From NCBI GenBank assembly GCA_036506495.1, contig DASXRQ010000222.1:1-31869 (forward strand): a stretch of 31,869 nt of DNA, read 5' to 3'. Made by a program: the position numbers and the translations under genes. Shown piece after piece: positions 6,544 through 15,775 of the stretch. Below the pieces are notes generated by a model. That model made no database searches and was not told the DNA's origin. It was given only the letters and a program-made list of their open reading frames with translations. The stretch's first letter is position 1, and each line of letters begins with the position of its first letter. Source of the DNA: DASXRC01 sp036506495 (GTDB taxonomy: Bacteria > Actinomycetota > Actinomycetes > Mycobacteriales > Micromonosporaceae).

Positions 6544-7086
6544 ATGTTCACCCGGTTCACCGTGCCCGCCCGCCAGGTCGTGCTCGCCGCCACCGAGGCC
6601 GCCGGCCGCCTCGGCGCCGCGAGGGTCGCTCCGGAGCACCTCCTGGTTGCGCTCGCCGAGGGCGGCGGCGACGTGGGCGGGCGCGTGCTCGCGGCGTACG
6701 GCGTCACGGCCGACGGCCTGTGTGTCGCCATCACGGATCGGACCCGTCGGGCCGGCCTCACCGACGACGAGGTGACCGCGCTCCGCTCGGTGGGCATCGA
6801 CGCGGACGAGGTGTTCCGGCGCATCGAGGAGTCGTTCGGAGCCGAGGCGCTCCAACCAATGGTTCCATCCACAAAGGCCAGTCGACGGTTCACGCCCGGG
6901 GCGAAGAAGGTGCTCGAGAGGAGCCTGCGCGAGGCGTTGGCGCTCCGGCACAACTACATCGGCACCGAGCACATCCTGCTGGGCGTGCTCGCCGAGGGCA
7001 GCGCCAGCGATCTGCTCGCCGCACACGGCATCACGTACGCCGGTGCGCAGGAACGGGTGTTGGACGAGCTGCGCCGGGCCGCCTGA
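6544..7086 (+). CDS. Stand-alone Clp N-terminal (ClpC-type) double-repeat domain protein
   Basis: The 180-residue protein consists of two Clp_N repeats and nothing else. The first covers about 1-65 (RVAPEHLLVALAEG) and the second about 110-178 (NYIGTEHILLGVLAEG), joined by a charged linker. In ClpA/ClpC this domain binds adaptors and substrates, and in some bacteria reads phospho-arginine. Here there are no AAA+ modules, so it cannot unfold proteins itself. It may act as an adaptor, a decoy or a sensor for the ClpC-ClpP machine. It is the second gene of a two-gene operon with the small HTH regulator. Its partner is not predictable from sequence. Confidence 0.9.
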   Translation: MFTRFTVPARQVVLAATEAAGRLGAARVAPEHLLVALAEGGGDVGGRVLAAYGVTADGLCVAITDRTRRAGLTDDEVTALRSVGIDADEVFRRIEESFGAEALQPMVPSTKASRRFTPGAKKVLERSLREALALRHNYIGTEHILLGVLAEGSASDLLAAHGITYAGAQERVLDELRRAA

Positions 7087-7094
7087 GCCACGCG

Positions 7095-8732
7095 CTAGTG
7101 TCCGCGGAACGCCTCCTCCAGCCACCACGAGCCGCGCGCCCTGGTCACCTTGGCGTCTACCAGCAACGGGCGGTTTCGCTCACCGGCCAACCAGTCGCGG
7201 ACGCCGGCCAGGTCGGCCGGCGTCCGGACGGTGATGCCGACACAGCCGAACCCCCGTGCGATGGCGGCCAGGTCGGTTTCCGGGAACCGCACGGTGTCCA
7301 GCGGATGCCCGTCCGGACCGAAGTGGTGCACCTCCGCGCCGTACGCCGCGTCGTCGTACACCACGACCAGCAGCGGCAGGCCGAGCCGGACCGCGGTGGT
7401 CAGCTCGGCCACCGACATCAGGAAACCGCCATCGCCGAGCGCGGCGACCGTCAGCCGGTCCGGGCGCGCGACCCCCGCGCCGATCGCGCTCGCCAACCCC
7501 AGCCCGATCGACTGGTACGCCTGCGTGAAGCAGAACCCCGCGGCGTCGAGGACGGACAGGAACATCGATGGATACCCCATGAAGTTGCCCGAGTCGACGG
7601 CGACCGTGCGCTCGGCGGGCAGCAGGTCGTCCAGCGCTATGCTCAGCGTGCGCGGGTCGATCCGTCCATCGTCGCTTTCGTCCACATAGGACACGTCCCG
7701 CCAGCGGACCTCGGCGGCGATCTGCTCGCGCAGCTCAGGCGTACGCCAACTCGGCCCCGTGCGCTCCCCCATCGCCGCGGCCGCGGCCCGTGCCACCGCG
7801 GTCACGTCGCCGGTTATGCCGAGGTCGACCGGTCGGTTCGCGCCCAGCTGGGCCGGGTCGCGGTCCACCTGGACGACGACGCTCTCGGGGGCGATGAGGC
7901 GTCCGTGCCGGGTGGTCCACATGTTCAGCGTGCAGCCCCACGCCACGACGGTGTCGGCCGTGCCGATGAGCCTCTCCGCGAGCGGTGACGCGAAGCCTCC
8001 GGACACGTCGAGGTTCCACGCCTCGCTGGCGAACAGCCCCTTCGCCGCCGCGGACGTCGCCAGCAGCGCACCACACTTGTCGGCCAGCTCGACCAATGCG
8101 GACCTGGCCTCGTCGACCGGCTGGCGAGCGGCCCCGCGGCCGGCGATGAAGACGGGCCGACGGCCGCTGGCCAGCGCCGCCACCAGGCGCTCGACGTCGA
8201 AGGGTTCGGGCCCGGCGACCTCGACGGCGGACGTCGCGGGTCCCGGCTCCTCGCCGGCCTTGGCCGCCTGCACGTCGAGCGGCAGGCCCAACACGACCGT
8301 CGCACCCGCCGCGGCCTCCCGGTAGGCCCACGTCGCGTCGCCGGCCGCGCTCTCCGCGCGTACGCGATGGAACCGCGCACCCACCGCGGACGCCGCACCC
8401 GCGAGGTCGATGTGGAAGTTGGACCGAGGGTTCGGCACCTCCGGTGCCAGCACGACCAGCGGAGTACGGCTCTTGGCCGCCTCGCAGACGCCCGTCAGCG
8501 CGTTGGTAACACCCGGTCCCTGATGGACGGAGAGCACGCCGACGTCGCCGGAGACGCGGGCGTACGCGTCAGCCATCGTCGCCGCGCCGCCCTCATGCGC
8601 GGCCGCCACGAACCGCGCGCCGGCCGCGATGAGAGCGTTGGTGACGTGGAAGTTGCCGCTCCCGACGACGCCGAAGACCCGGCGAGCGCCGAGCCCGGCG
8701 AGCGTATGGCCAACCGCCTCGGCGACCAGCAT
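7095..8732 (-). CDS. Thiamine diphosphate-dependent enzyme of the acetolactate synthase superfamily
   Basis: The 545-residue protein has the three-domain layout of ThDP enzymes such as acetolactate synthase and benzoylformate decarboxylase. The PYR domain comes first, with the catalytic Glu47 in the AAAHEGGAA segment. The central domain is at about 185-330, and the PP domain carries GDGGFLMS (433-440). The ThDP/magnesium motif normally ends in NN or ND about 25 residues after GDG; here it is DD (Asp460-Asp461, VVYDDAAYG). The start is the ATG at 8732, overlapping the stop of the upstream cyclase gene (TGATG), so an in-frame extension to 8993 is rejected. Together with the cyclase it may decarboxylate or ligate a 2-oxo acid. 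No substrate can be assigned. Confidence 0.87.
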   Translation of the reverse strand: MLVAEAVGHTLAGLGARRVFGVVGSGNFHVTNALIAAGARFVAAAHEGGAATMADAYARVSGDVGVLSVHQGPGVTNALTGVCEAAKSRTPLVVLAPEVPNPRSNFHIDLAGAASAVGARFHRVRAESAAGDATWAYREAAAGATVVLGLPLDVQAAKAGEEPGPATSAVEVAGPEPFDVERLVAALASGRRPVFIAGRGAARQPVDEARSALVELADKCGALLATSAAAKGLFASEAWNLDVSGGFASPLAERLIGTADTVVAWGCTLNMWTTRHGRLIAPESVVVQVDRDPAQLGANRPVDLGITGDVTAVARAAAAAMGERTGPSWRTPELREQIAAEVRWRDVSYVDESDDGRIDPRTLSIALDDLLPAERTVAVDSGNFMGYPSMFLSVLDAAGFCFTQAYQSIGLGLASAIGAGVARPDRLTVAALGDGGFLMSVAELTTAVRLGLPLLVVVYDDAAYGAEVHHFGPDGHPLDTVRFPETDLAAIARGFGCVGITVRTPADLAGVRDWLAGERNRPLLVDAKVTRARGSWWLEEAFRGH

Positions 8733-9493
8733 CAGCGCTCCACGAGCGCCAGCACGCGGGCCGGGCTGCCCGAACCGTGCACGATCGGCAACGGGCCGGC
8801 GATGACCACCGCGCCGGCCGGTGGCAGCGAGGCCAGGTTCTGCAGCTGGGTCAGGCCGTACTTGTCGTTGCCGAGCAGGAACGAGTGGCACGGGAACGGC
8901 GGGTCGAACGAGTGCGCGGCGCCCGCGTCCGTGCCCACCGTCTCCACGCCGACGCCCTGGATCGGCGCCTGTTCGGCCAGCCACGCCGCGCACTCGACGG
9001 AGATGCCCGGCGTGCGGCCGGCATTGAGGAACTCATCCTGGTCGTTCGCGCGGGCGTCCCAGCCGGTGCGGTAGAGGAGCCAGCCGCCGGTCGGAAGCGG
9101 CCCATGCTCGGCCTCCCACGTCTTCACGTGCTCGACCTGCAGCAGGAAGTCGGGGTCGGCCGCCGCCTGGGCCGTGAAGTCGAGGACGGCCGCGGGGGCG
9201 ATCAGCCGCCGGGCGGGCACCCGGGCGACGTCGGCCGCGTCCCGACCGGTGACCCAGTGGATCGGCGCGTCGAAGTGGGTGCCGGTGTGCTCACCGGTGC
9301 TGAAGTTGTTCCAGTACCAGGCCGGGCCGCGCTCGTCGTAGTGGCTGATCTCGGTCAGCGCGAACGGCCAGGTCTGCCCGAACGGCTCGGGGAGGTTGAG
9401 GATCGGGGTCTGGGCCGACAGCGGCGCGGTCAGGTCGACGACCTCCACCGAGCCTCGCTCCAACGCGGCCACGAGATCGGACAACAGCGTCAT
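8732..9493 (-). CDS. Cyclase/kynurenine formamidase-like metal hydrolase
   Basis: The 253-residue protein belongs to the cyclase family (PF04199), which includes kynurenine formamidase and isatin hydrolase. The family metal site H-x-G-T-H-x-D-x-P-x-H is intact as HTGTHFDAPIH at about 68-78. A second conserved part, GVGVETVGTDAG, is near residue 180. Members hydrolyse amides, lactones or cyclic ketones using zinc or manganese in the cytoplasm. The start is the ATG at 9493. Its TGA overlaps the ATG of the ThDP enzyme by one base, indicating translational coupling and a shared pathway, such as ring-opening followed by decarboxylation. That pathway is an inference and tryptophan degradation genes are not nearby. 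Confidence 0.88.
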   Translation of the reverse strand: MTLLSDLVAALERGSVEVVDLTAPLSAQTPILNLPEPFGQTWPFALTEISHYDERGPAWYWNNFSTGEHTGTHFDAPIHWVTGRDAADVARVPARRLIAPAAVLDFTAQAAADPDFLLQVEHVKTWEAEHGPLPTGGWLLYRTGWDARANDQDEFLNAGRTPGISVECAAWLAEQAPIQGVGVETVGTDAGAAHSFDPPFPCHSFLLGNDKYGLTQLQNLASLPPAGAVVIAGPLPIVHGSGSPARVLALVER

Positions 9494-9571
9494 GGGGCGA
9501 CGCTAGGCCGATGATCGATCTGGGTCAACGAGCCGTCGACCCCGGTGGCCGGTGCGTTGCGGCCGGATGGC

Positions 9572-9895
9572 TCAGACCAGCAGGTCGTCGCGCCCCAGGT
9601 CGTGTGCGATCTCGTGCACCACCCGGAGATCCTCCACGAGCGACCGCGCCGGACGCCGGTCCATACCCCCGCGGCGACGAACCACGAAGTAGTGCACCGC
9701 GGCTCGCACCCGGGCCCGGTCGGCGGCGCTCGCGCGAGTGGTGCTCTCGACCAGCTCCCGGAGCAGCGTCGCGAGCCGCTCCGCCAGCGTCAGGTCGTGC
9801 GGCCCCGGTGCGACTCGCAGCGTCGCCAGGTGTCCCTCCACCTGGCGAATCAGCACATCCGAGCCGTGTTGCAGTCCTCGTTGCGGCGCAGTCAC
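9572..9895 (-). CDS. Hypothetical protein, 107 aa
   Basis: I do not recognise this family. The 107-residue protein has no membrane segment or signal peptide. It is mostly predicted helix, with an Arg-rich stretch VVRRRGGMDRRPARSLVEDL in the second half and a closing EIAHDLGRDDLLV. The GTG at 9895 follows an AAGGGGG ribosome site by about 7 bases, and codon use (G/C third positions) fits coding. It diverges from lhr across 175 bases, so the two may share a control region. No close partner gene lies downstream of it. Confidence 0.65.
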   Translation of the reverse strand: MTAPQRGLQHGSDVLIRQVEGHLATLRVAPGPHDLTLAERLATLLRELVESTTRASAADRARVRAAVHYFVVRRRGGMDRRPARSLVEDLRVVHEIAHDLGRDDLLV

Positions 9896-10070
9896 ACCGG
9901 GCCCCCTTCCCGTGCCGACCTGGCGTTGTCCGGCGACCGTACCGAACGCCGGCCGTCACGACAAGTAACCGACCGATTACGCGCCTCGTTCGTGCGCATA
10001 CCCGCCCGATTGCGAGCGGTGTCTGGGTCGGCCGCTCGGTTGTGTCGGACCCGGGGTGGAGGATGGGGTC

Positions 10071-13000
10071 GTGGCGATGTGGCAGGAGTTCGGTCCCGCG
10101 ACGCGGGAGTGGTTCACCGCGGCGTTCGCCGAGCCGACCCCGGCACAGGTCGGCGCTTGGCGGGCGGTCGGCGCCGGCCGACACGCCCTCGTGGTCGCGC
10201 CGACCGGTTCCGGCAAGACGCTCGCCGCGTTCCTCTGGTCGCTCGACCGGCTCGCCCGGGAGCCGGCCCCGGCCGACCCGAAGCTGCGCTGCCGGGTGCT
10301 GTACGTGAGCCCGCTCAAGGCACTCGCGGTCGACGTCGAGCGCAACCTGCGGGCGCCGTTGGCCGGCATCCGCCACGCGGCCGCCCGGCTCGGGCTGCCG
10401 CAGCCGGACATCACGGTCGGCATGCGGACGGGCGACACGCCGACGGACGAACGTCGCAGCTTCGCCCGGACGCCGCCGGACATTCTCATCACCACCCCGG
10501 AATCGCTGTTCCTGCTGCTGACCTCCCTCGCGCGCGACGCGCTGCGCGGGGTGCAGACAGTGATCGTCGACGAGGTCCACGCGGTCGCCGCGACCAAGCG
10601 AGGCGCGCACCTGGCACTGTCGCTGGAGCGGCTGGACGCCCTGCTGCCCGCACCGGCGCAGCGGATCGGGCTGTCGGCGACGGTCCGGCCGATCGACGAG
10701 ACCGCCCGGTTCCTCGGCGGCGCCCAACCGGTCGAGATCGTGCAGCCGCCGACCGCCAAGACGATCGAGGTTAGCGTCCAGGTCCCGGTCGAGGACATGA
10801 CCCGGCTGGACGAGATCTCCGAGCCTGCGGACGCGGACGAGCCGGACGCACCGCGGCGGGCCTCGATCTGGCCGGCGGTCGAGGAGCGGGTGCTCGACCT
10901 CATCGAGGCACACCGCTCGACGATCGTCTTCACCAACTCCCGACGCGGCGCGGAGCGGCTCTGCGCCCGGCTCAACGAGTTGGCGTTCGAACGCACCGTG
11001 CCGGCCGCGGTCCCGCCGCCGGCCGCCGGTGGGTCGCCGGTGAACACCGGGCAGCCCGCCGAGATCATGGCGCAGGCGGGCGAGGCGCACGGCGCCCCAC
11101 CGGTGGTCGCCCGGGCGCACCACGGCAGCGTGTCCCGCGAGGAGCGCAAGCACATCGAGGAGGCGCTCAAGTCCGGCCAGCTGCCCGCCGTGGTCGCCAC
11201 GTCCAGCCTCGAGCTCGGCATCGACATGGGCGCGGTCGACCTCGTCGTGCAGATCGAGGCGCCGCCGTCTGTCGCCGCCGGGCTGCAGCGGGTCGGCCGG
11301 GCCGGGCATCAGGTCGGCGCCGTGTCGCGGGGCGTCGTGTTCCCCAAGCACCGCGGCGACCTCGTCTCCTGCGCGGTGGTCGCCGAGCGGATGGGCGAGG
11401 GTGCGATCGAGGAGCTGCGCTATCCACGCAACCCGCTCGACGTGCTTGCTCAGCAGATCGTCGCCATGGTGGCGCTCGACCCGTGGCCGGTCACCGACCT
11501 GGCCGCGCTGGTTCGCCGGGCCGCGCCATTCGCCGAGCTGCCGGATTCCGCCATGCACGCGGTGCTCGACATGCTCTCCGGCCGATACCCGTCGACCGCG
11601 TTCGCCGAGCTTCGCCCGCGGCTCGTCTGGGATCGCGCGGCCGACCAGCTGACCGGCCGCCCCGGTGCCCAGCGGCTCGCCGTCACCAGCGGCGGAACGA
11701 TCCCCGACCGGGGGCTGTTCGGCGTGTTCCTCGCCGGCGCCGAACGCGCCGCCCGGGTCGGCGAGCTGGACGAGGAGATGGTGTACGAGTCGAGGGTCGG
11801 CGACGTGTTCCTGCTCGGGTCCAGCTCGTGGCGGATCGAGGACATCACGCCCGACCGGGTGCTGGTCTCGCCGGCGCCCGGCGCCGCCGCCCGGATGCCG
11901 TTCTGGAAGGGCGATGCGCTCGGCCGCCCCGTCGAGCTGGGCCGGGCGATCGGGGCACGGCTGCGCGCGCTGACCCGGCAGGAGGATGACACCGCCGTTG
12001 AGTCGCTGCGCGCCGGCGGGCTGGACGACTGGGCCGCGGGCAACCTCGTGGCGTACCTGCGCGAGCAGCGAGAGGCCACGCGTTCGCTACCCGACGATCG
12101 CACGGTGCTCGTGGAGCGGTTCCGGGACGAGCTCGGCGACTGGCGGATGGCGGTGCACTGCGTGCTCGGTGCCCGCGTCAACGGACCATGGGCGCTCGCC
12201 GTCGGCCGCCGGGTCTCCGAGCGGTACGGCGTGGACGCCCAGGTCATGCCCTCCGACGACGGGATCGTCGTGCGGTTGCCCGACATGGCCGACGACCCGC
12301 CGGGCGCCGACCTGGTCACGTTCGATCCGGAGGAGATCGCGCAGATCGTCGAGGACTCGGTGGGCGGCTCGGCCATGTTCGCCTCGCGGTTCCGGGAATG
12401 CGCGGCCCGGGCGCTGCTGCTGCCCCGCCGCGACCCCCGCCGGCGGCAGCCGCTGTGGCAGCAGCGACAGCGGGCCGCGCAGCTGCTGGACGTGGCCCGG
12501 GAGTTCGCGGACTTCCCCATCACCTTGGAGGCCGCCCGCGAGTGTCTGCAGGACGTCTTCGACGTGCCCGGCCTCGCCGCGCTCATGCGTGACCTTGCCT
12601 CCCGAAGGGTTCGCCTGGTCGAGGTCGAGACGGCGAAGCCGTCGCCGTTCGCCCGGTCCCTGCTGTTCGGCTACGTGGGCGCATTCCTGTACGAGGGCGA
12701 CGCTCCGCTCGCCGAGCGCCGGGCCGCCGCGCTCGCGCTCGACTCGACGCTGCTCGGCGAGCTGCTCGGCCGGGTCGACCTGCGCGAGCTGCTCGATCCC
12801 GGCGTGGTGACGGAGACCGAGCGGTCGCTGCAGTGGCTCACCGAGGAGCGCCGCCCCCGCGACGCCGAGGACGCGGCGGAGCTGCTCCGTCTCCTCGGTG
12901 ATCTGTCCGATGTGGAGGCCGCGGCGCGAGGGGTCCGGCCGGAGTGGCTCGAGGCACTGTTTGCCGCGCGGAGGGCCATCCGGGTCCGCATCGCCGGCGA

Positions 13001-14633
13001 GGAGCGCTGGCTGCCGATCGAGGACGCGGGCCGGGTTAGGGACGCGCTGGGCGTCGCGCTACCGGTCGGCGTCCCCCAGGCGTTCCTCGAGCCGGTCGCC
13101 GATCCCCTGGGCGACCTCGTGGCACGGTATGCGCGGACGCGCGGCCCGTTCTCCGCGGCCACCTGCGCGGCCCGGTTCGGGCTGGGCGTGTTCGTCGTCG
13201 AGCAGGCGTTGCGCCGGCTCGCCGCGACCGGCCGGATCGTCTCGGGCGAGTTCTCGCCGGGCGGGGCGGGCGCCGAGTGGTGCGACGCCGAGGTGCTGCG
13301 CCTCCTGCGCCGGCGGTCCCTGGCCGCGCTGCGGCGGGAGATCGAGCCGGTGCCGCCCCGCACGCTGGCCACCTTCCTGCCGCGCTGGCAACAGGTCGGC
13401 TCGTCGGCGCGCGGGGTCCCCGCGGTCGCCGCCGCCGTCGAACAGCTGCAGGGCGTCGCGATTCCGGCCTCCGCCCTGGAACGCCTGGTGCTGCCCGGTC
13501 GGGTCGCCGACTACTCCCCGGCATACCTGGACGAGCTGTGCGCCAGCGGCGAGGTCGTCTGGGCCGGCTCCGGCCCGATCTCCGGCGGTGACGGCTGGAT
13601 CAGCATGGCGTACGCCGACGCCGCGCCGCTGCTGCTCCCGCCACCGGACGAGACGCTGGCGTTCACCTCGTTGCACGATGCGGTGCTGGCGGCGCTCGAC
13701 GGCGGCCAGGCACTGTTCTTCCGGACGCTGTCCGATCGGGTCGGCAGCACGGATGACGCCGCGCTCGTGGACGCCGTCTGGGATCTCGTGTGGGCCGGGT
13801 GGCTCACGAACGACACGATCGCCCCGCTGCGGGCGGTGCTCGGTGGCCGCGGCGCACACCGGGCCAGGGCGAGCGCGCCGCGCACCCGGTACCGGCGCCC
13901 CGGCCGGGCAACGCTGCCGTCGCGCACCGGACCACCGACGGTCGCCGGCCGGTGGTCCCGACTGCCCCAGCGCGACGCCGACCCGACCCGGCGCGCCGCC
14001 GCCCTCGCCGACGCCCTGCTCGAGCGACACGGCGTCGTGACCCGCGGGGCGGTGGCCGCCGAGGGCGTTCTCGGCGGGTTCGCGGCCGTCTACCCGGTGC
14101 TCTCCGCGCTGGAGGAGCGGGGCGCCGCCCGACGCGGCTACTTCGTGGAGGGCCTGGGTGCGGCCCAGTTCGCGGTGCCCGGCGCGGTGGACCGGCTGCG
14201 GGCGCTCGCCGAGCCCGGCCCGTCGGTGCGCCGGCCGACCGGGGCGCTGGTGCTCGCGGCGACCGACCCGGCCAACCCGTACGGCGCCGCCCTGCCATGG
14301 CCGGAGCGCGTCGTCGATTCCGGTGACGGCGCGGCGCCGGCCACCACCGGTCACCGGGCCGGCCGCAAGGCGGGGGCGCTTGTCGTGCTGGTCGGTGGGG
14401 AGCTCGTGCTCTACGTCGAGCGCGGCGGGCGTACCGTGTTGTCCTATCTGGACGATCCCGAGGCGCTGGCGATGGCGGCGAAGGGTCTCGCGGACGCGGT
14501 GCACACCGGAGCGCTCGGGGCGATCTCGGTCGAGCGGGCCGACGGCGAGGCCGTGCACGCCTCCCCGCTGCGCGACGCGCTCACCGCAGCCGGTTTCCGC
14601 GCCACGCCGCGCGGCCTGCGCCTTCGCGGCTGA
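10071..14633 (+). CDS. lhr: Lhr-type large ATP-dependent helicase (Lhr-Core plus C-terminal domain)
   Basis: At about 1520 residues this is a full-length Lhr (E. coli 1538, mycobacterial about 1510). The RecA1 domain has PTGSGKT (about 44-50), DEVH (about 167-170) and SAT (about 202-204). RecA2 ends with QRVGRAGH, and then come winged-helix and beta-barrel modules (the Lhr-Core) and the long C-terminal part. Lhr is a 3'-to-5' translocase that unwinds RNA:DNA hybrids and is linked to DNA repair. The GTG at 10071 is preferred: GGAGGA lies 7 bases upstream; an in-frame GTG at 10056 would precede that site, and ATG 10077 is too far from it. In mycobacteria lhr adjoins nei; here nei is about 4.8 kb downstream on the same strand. 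Confidence 0.95.
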   Translation: MAMWQEFGPATREWFTAAFAEPTPAQVGAWRAVGAGRHALVVAPTGSGKTLAAFLWSLDRLAREPAPADPKLRCRVLYVSPLKALAVDVERNLRAPLAGIRHAAARLGLPQPDITVGMRTGDTPTDERRSFARTPPDILITTPESLFLLLTSLARDALRGVQTVIVDEVHAVAATKRGAHLALSLERLDALLPAPAQRIGLSATVRPIDETARFLGGAQPVEIVQPPTAKTIEVSVQVPVEDMTRLDEISEPADADEPDAPRRASIWPAVEERVLDLIEAHRSTIVFTNSRRGAERLCARLNELAFERTVPAAVPPPAAGGSPVNTGQPAEIMAQAGEAHGAPPVVARAHHGSVSREERKHIEEALKSGQLPAVVATSSLELGIDMGAVDLVVQIEAPPSVAAGLQRVGRAGHQVGAVSRGVVFPKHRGDLVSCAVVAERMGEGAIEELRYPRNPLDVLAQQIVAMVALDPWPVTDLAALVRRAAPFAELPDSAMHAVLDMLSGRYPSTAFAELRPRLVWDRAADQLTGRPGAQRLAVTSGGTIPDRGLFGVFLAGAERAARVGELDEEMVYESRVGDVFLLGSSSWRIEDITPDRVLVSPAPGAAARMPFWKGDALGRPVELGRAIGARLRALTRQEDDTAVESLRAGGLDDWAAGNLVAYLREQREATRSLPDDRTVLVERFRDELGDWRMAVHCVLGARVNGPWALAVGRRVSERYGVDAQVMPSDDGIVVRLPDMADDPPGADLVTFDPEEIAQIVEDSVGGSAMFASRFRECAARALLLPRRDPRRRQPLWQQRQRAAQLLDVAREFADFPITLEAARECLQDVFDVPGLAALMRDLASRRVRLVEVETAKPSPFARSLLFGYVGAFLYEGDAPLAERRAAALALDSTLLGELLGRVDLRELLDPGVVTETERSLQWLTEERRPRDAEDAAELLRLLGDLSDVEAAARGVRPEWLEALFAARRAIRVRIAGEERWLPIEDAGRVRDALGVALPVGVPQAFLEPVADPLGDLVARYARTRGPFSAATCAARFGLGVFVVEQALRRLAATGRIVSGEFSPGGAGAEWCDAEVLRLLRRRSLAALRREIEPVPPRTLATFLPRWQQVGSSARGVPAVAAAVEQLQGVAIPASALERLVLPGRVADYSPAYLDELCASGEVVWAGSGPISGGDGWISMAYADAAPLLLPPPDETLAFTSLHDAVLAALDGGQALFFRTLSDRVGSTDDAALVDAVWDLVWAGWLTNDTIAPLRAVLGGRGAHRARASAPRTRYRRPGRATLPSRTGPPTVAGRWSRLPQRDADPTRRAAALADALLERHGVVTRGAVAAEGVLGGFAAVYPVLSALEERGAARRGYFVEGLGAAQFAVPGAVDRLRALAEPGPSVRRPTGALVLAATDPANPYGAALPWPERVVDSGDGAAPATTGHRAGRKAGALVVLVGGELVLYVERGGRTVLSYLDDPEALAMAAKGLADAVHTGALGAISVERADGEAVHASPLRDALTAAGFRATPRGLRLRG

Positions 14634-14691
14634 CGGTCGGCCGACCTGCACCCGGGCTGCGACGGAAGCCAGGGCTGGCAGGATGGTCTGG

Positions 14692-15762
14692 ATGGATGAC
14701 GCCCACGCGCCGGACGACCGCGACCTGCTAGCCGCGGCCCGTCGCGGAGACCCGCCAGCGTTCGAGCGGCTGGTGGCGCGGCACCGTGGCGAGCTGTACG
14801 CGCACTGCTACCGGATGCTCGGCTCGGTGCACGACGCCGAGGACGCGATGCAGGAGTCGCTTCTCGACGCGTGGCGGGGGCTCGCCGGCTTCGAGGGTCG
14901 CAGCTCCCTCCGGGCGTGGCTGTACCGCGTCACGACGAACGCCTGCCTGCGGCTGATCAGGCGTCGTCCGCCGCGGATGCGTTCGCCGGACCATGGGCCG
15001 GCGCGACGCGACACCGCCGACCTCGGCGAGCCGGTTGCCGGGCCGGTCTGGTTGGAGCCGTGGCCCGACGAGCTGTCGGACCCGTCGAACGGTTCCGATC
15101 CCGAGGCGAGCTACCTGCGTCGGGAGGGCGTCGAGCTGGCCTTCGTCGCGGCGCTCCAGCACCTGCCCGGCTTGCAACGCGCCGTGCTGATCCTGCGGGA
15201 GGTGCTCGGGTTCTCCGCCGCCGAGGTGGCGCAGATCCTGGATACCACGCCGGCGTCGGTGAACAGCGCGCTGCAGCGGGCTCGCAAGGCTGTCGACGAG
15301 CGGGTGCCGGCTACCGCGCAGCGGACCGAACTGGACGCGCTCGCCCCGACCGGCCGGCGCGAGCTGGTGGACGCGTTCGTGTCGGCCTGGGAGCGTGCGG
15401 ACGTGCCGGCCCTGCTCGACCTGCTGGCCGACGACGCCCGCTTCACGATGCCGCCACTACCCGCATGGTTCCAGGGCCGCACGGATGTCGGCCGGTTCTT
15501 CGCCGAACGCGTGTTCGCCACCCCATGGCGGCTGCTACCGGTCCGGGCGAACGGCCAGCTCGCCTTCGCGTGCTACCAGGCCGAACAGGGTGACAACCGG
15601 TTCCGGCTGGGTGCGATCAACGTGCTGAGCGTGCGGGACGGGAAGATCACTGAGATCGCCGGCTTCCTCGACCCGGCCGTGCACAGGTCCTTCCGGCTGC
15701 CCGAAGATTTTCTGGCCGGCGATGAATTCACGGCCCGGCGCGTCTCTCAATCGGAAACATGA
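14692..15762 (+). CDS. ECF sigma factor with SnoaL-like C-terminal domain (SigG/TIGR02960 type)
   Basis: The 356-residue protein has region 2 at about 15-85 (CYRMLGSVHDAEDAMQESLLDAWR) and region 4 at about 150-200 (LPGLQRAVLILREVLGFSAAEVA, then TPASVNSALQRARK). A SnoaL/NTF2-like tail covers about 215-345 (LVDAFVSAWERADVPALLDLLADDARFTMPP). Such long ECF factors usually lack an anti-sigma factor and are controlled by the tail, which can contact the sigma core. They direct RNA polymerase to a few stress promoters. The start is uncertain: ATG 14692 has AGGA at a good distance, but ATG 14683 in the same frame is possible. The DHFR-like reductase gene starts 13 bases after its stop and is probably co-transcribed. 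Confidence 0.88.
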   Translation: MDDAHAPDDRDLLAAARRGDPPAFERLVARHRGELYAHCYRMLGSVHDAEDAMQESLLDAWRGLAGFEGRSSLRAWLYRVTTNACLRLIRRRPPRMRSPDHGPARRDTADLGEPVAGPVWLEPWPDELSDPSNGSDPEASYLRREGVELAFVAALQHLPGLQRAVLILREVLGFSAAEVAQILDTTPASVNSALQRARKAVDERVPATAQRTELDALAPTGRRELVDAFVSAWERADVPALLDLLADDARFTMPPLPAWFQGRTDVGRFFAERVFATPWRLLPVRANGQLAFACYQAEQGDNRFRLGAINVLSVRDGKITEIAGFLDPAVHRSFRLPEDFLAGDEFTARRVSQSET

Positions 15763-15775
15763 GAGGAGACGTGGG

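Noticed and set aside
7095..8993. 632-residue version of the ThDP enzyme
   Set aside because: The first 87 residues are a shadow of the cyclase gene; the ATG at 8732 overlaps the cyclase stop and matches family length.
9525..11558. 677-codon minus-strand frame over the start of lhr
   Set aside because: Antisense to the helicase domain; low-complexity Arg/Gly/His-rich translation with no family.
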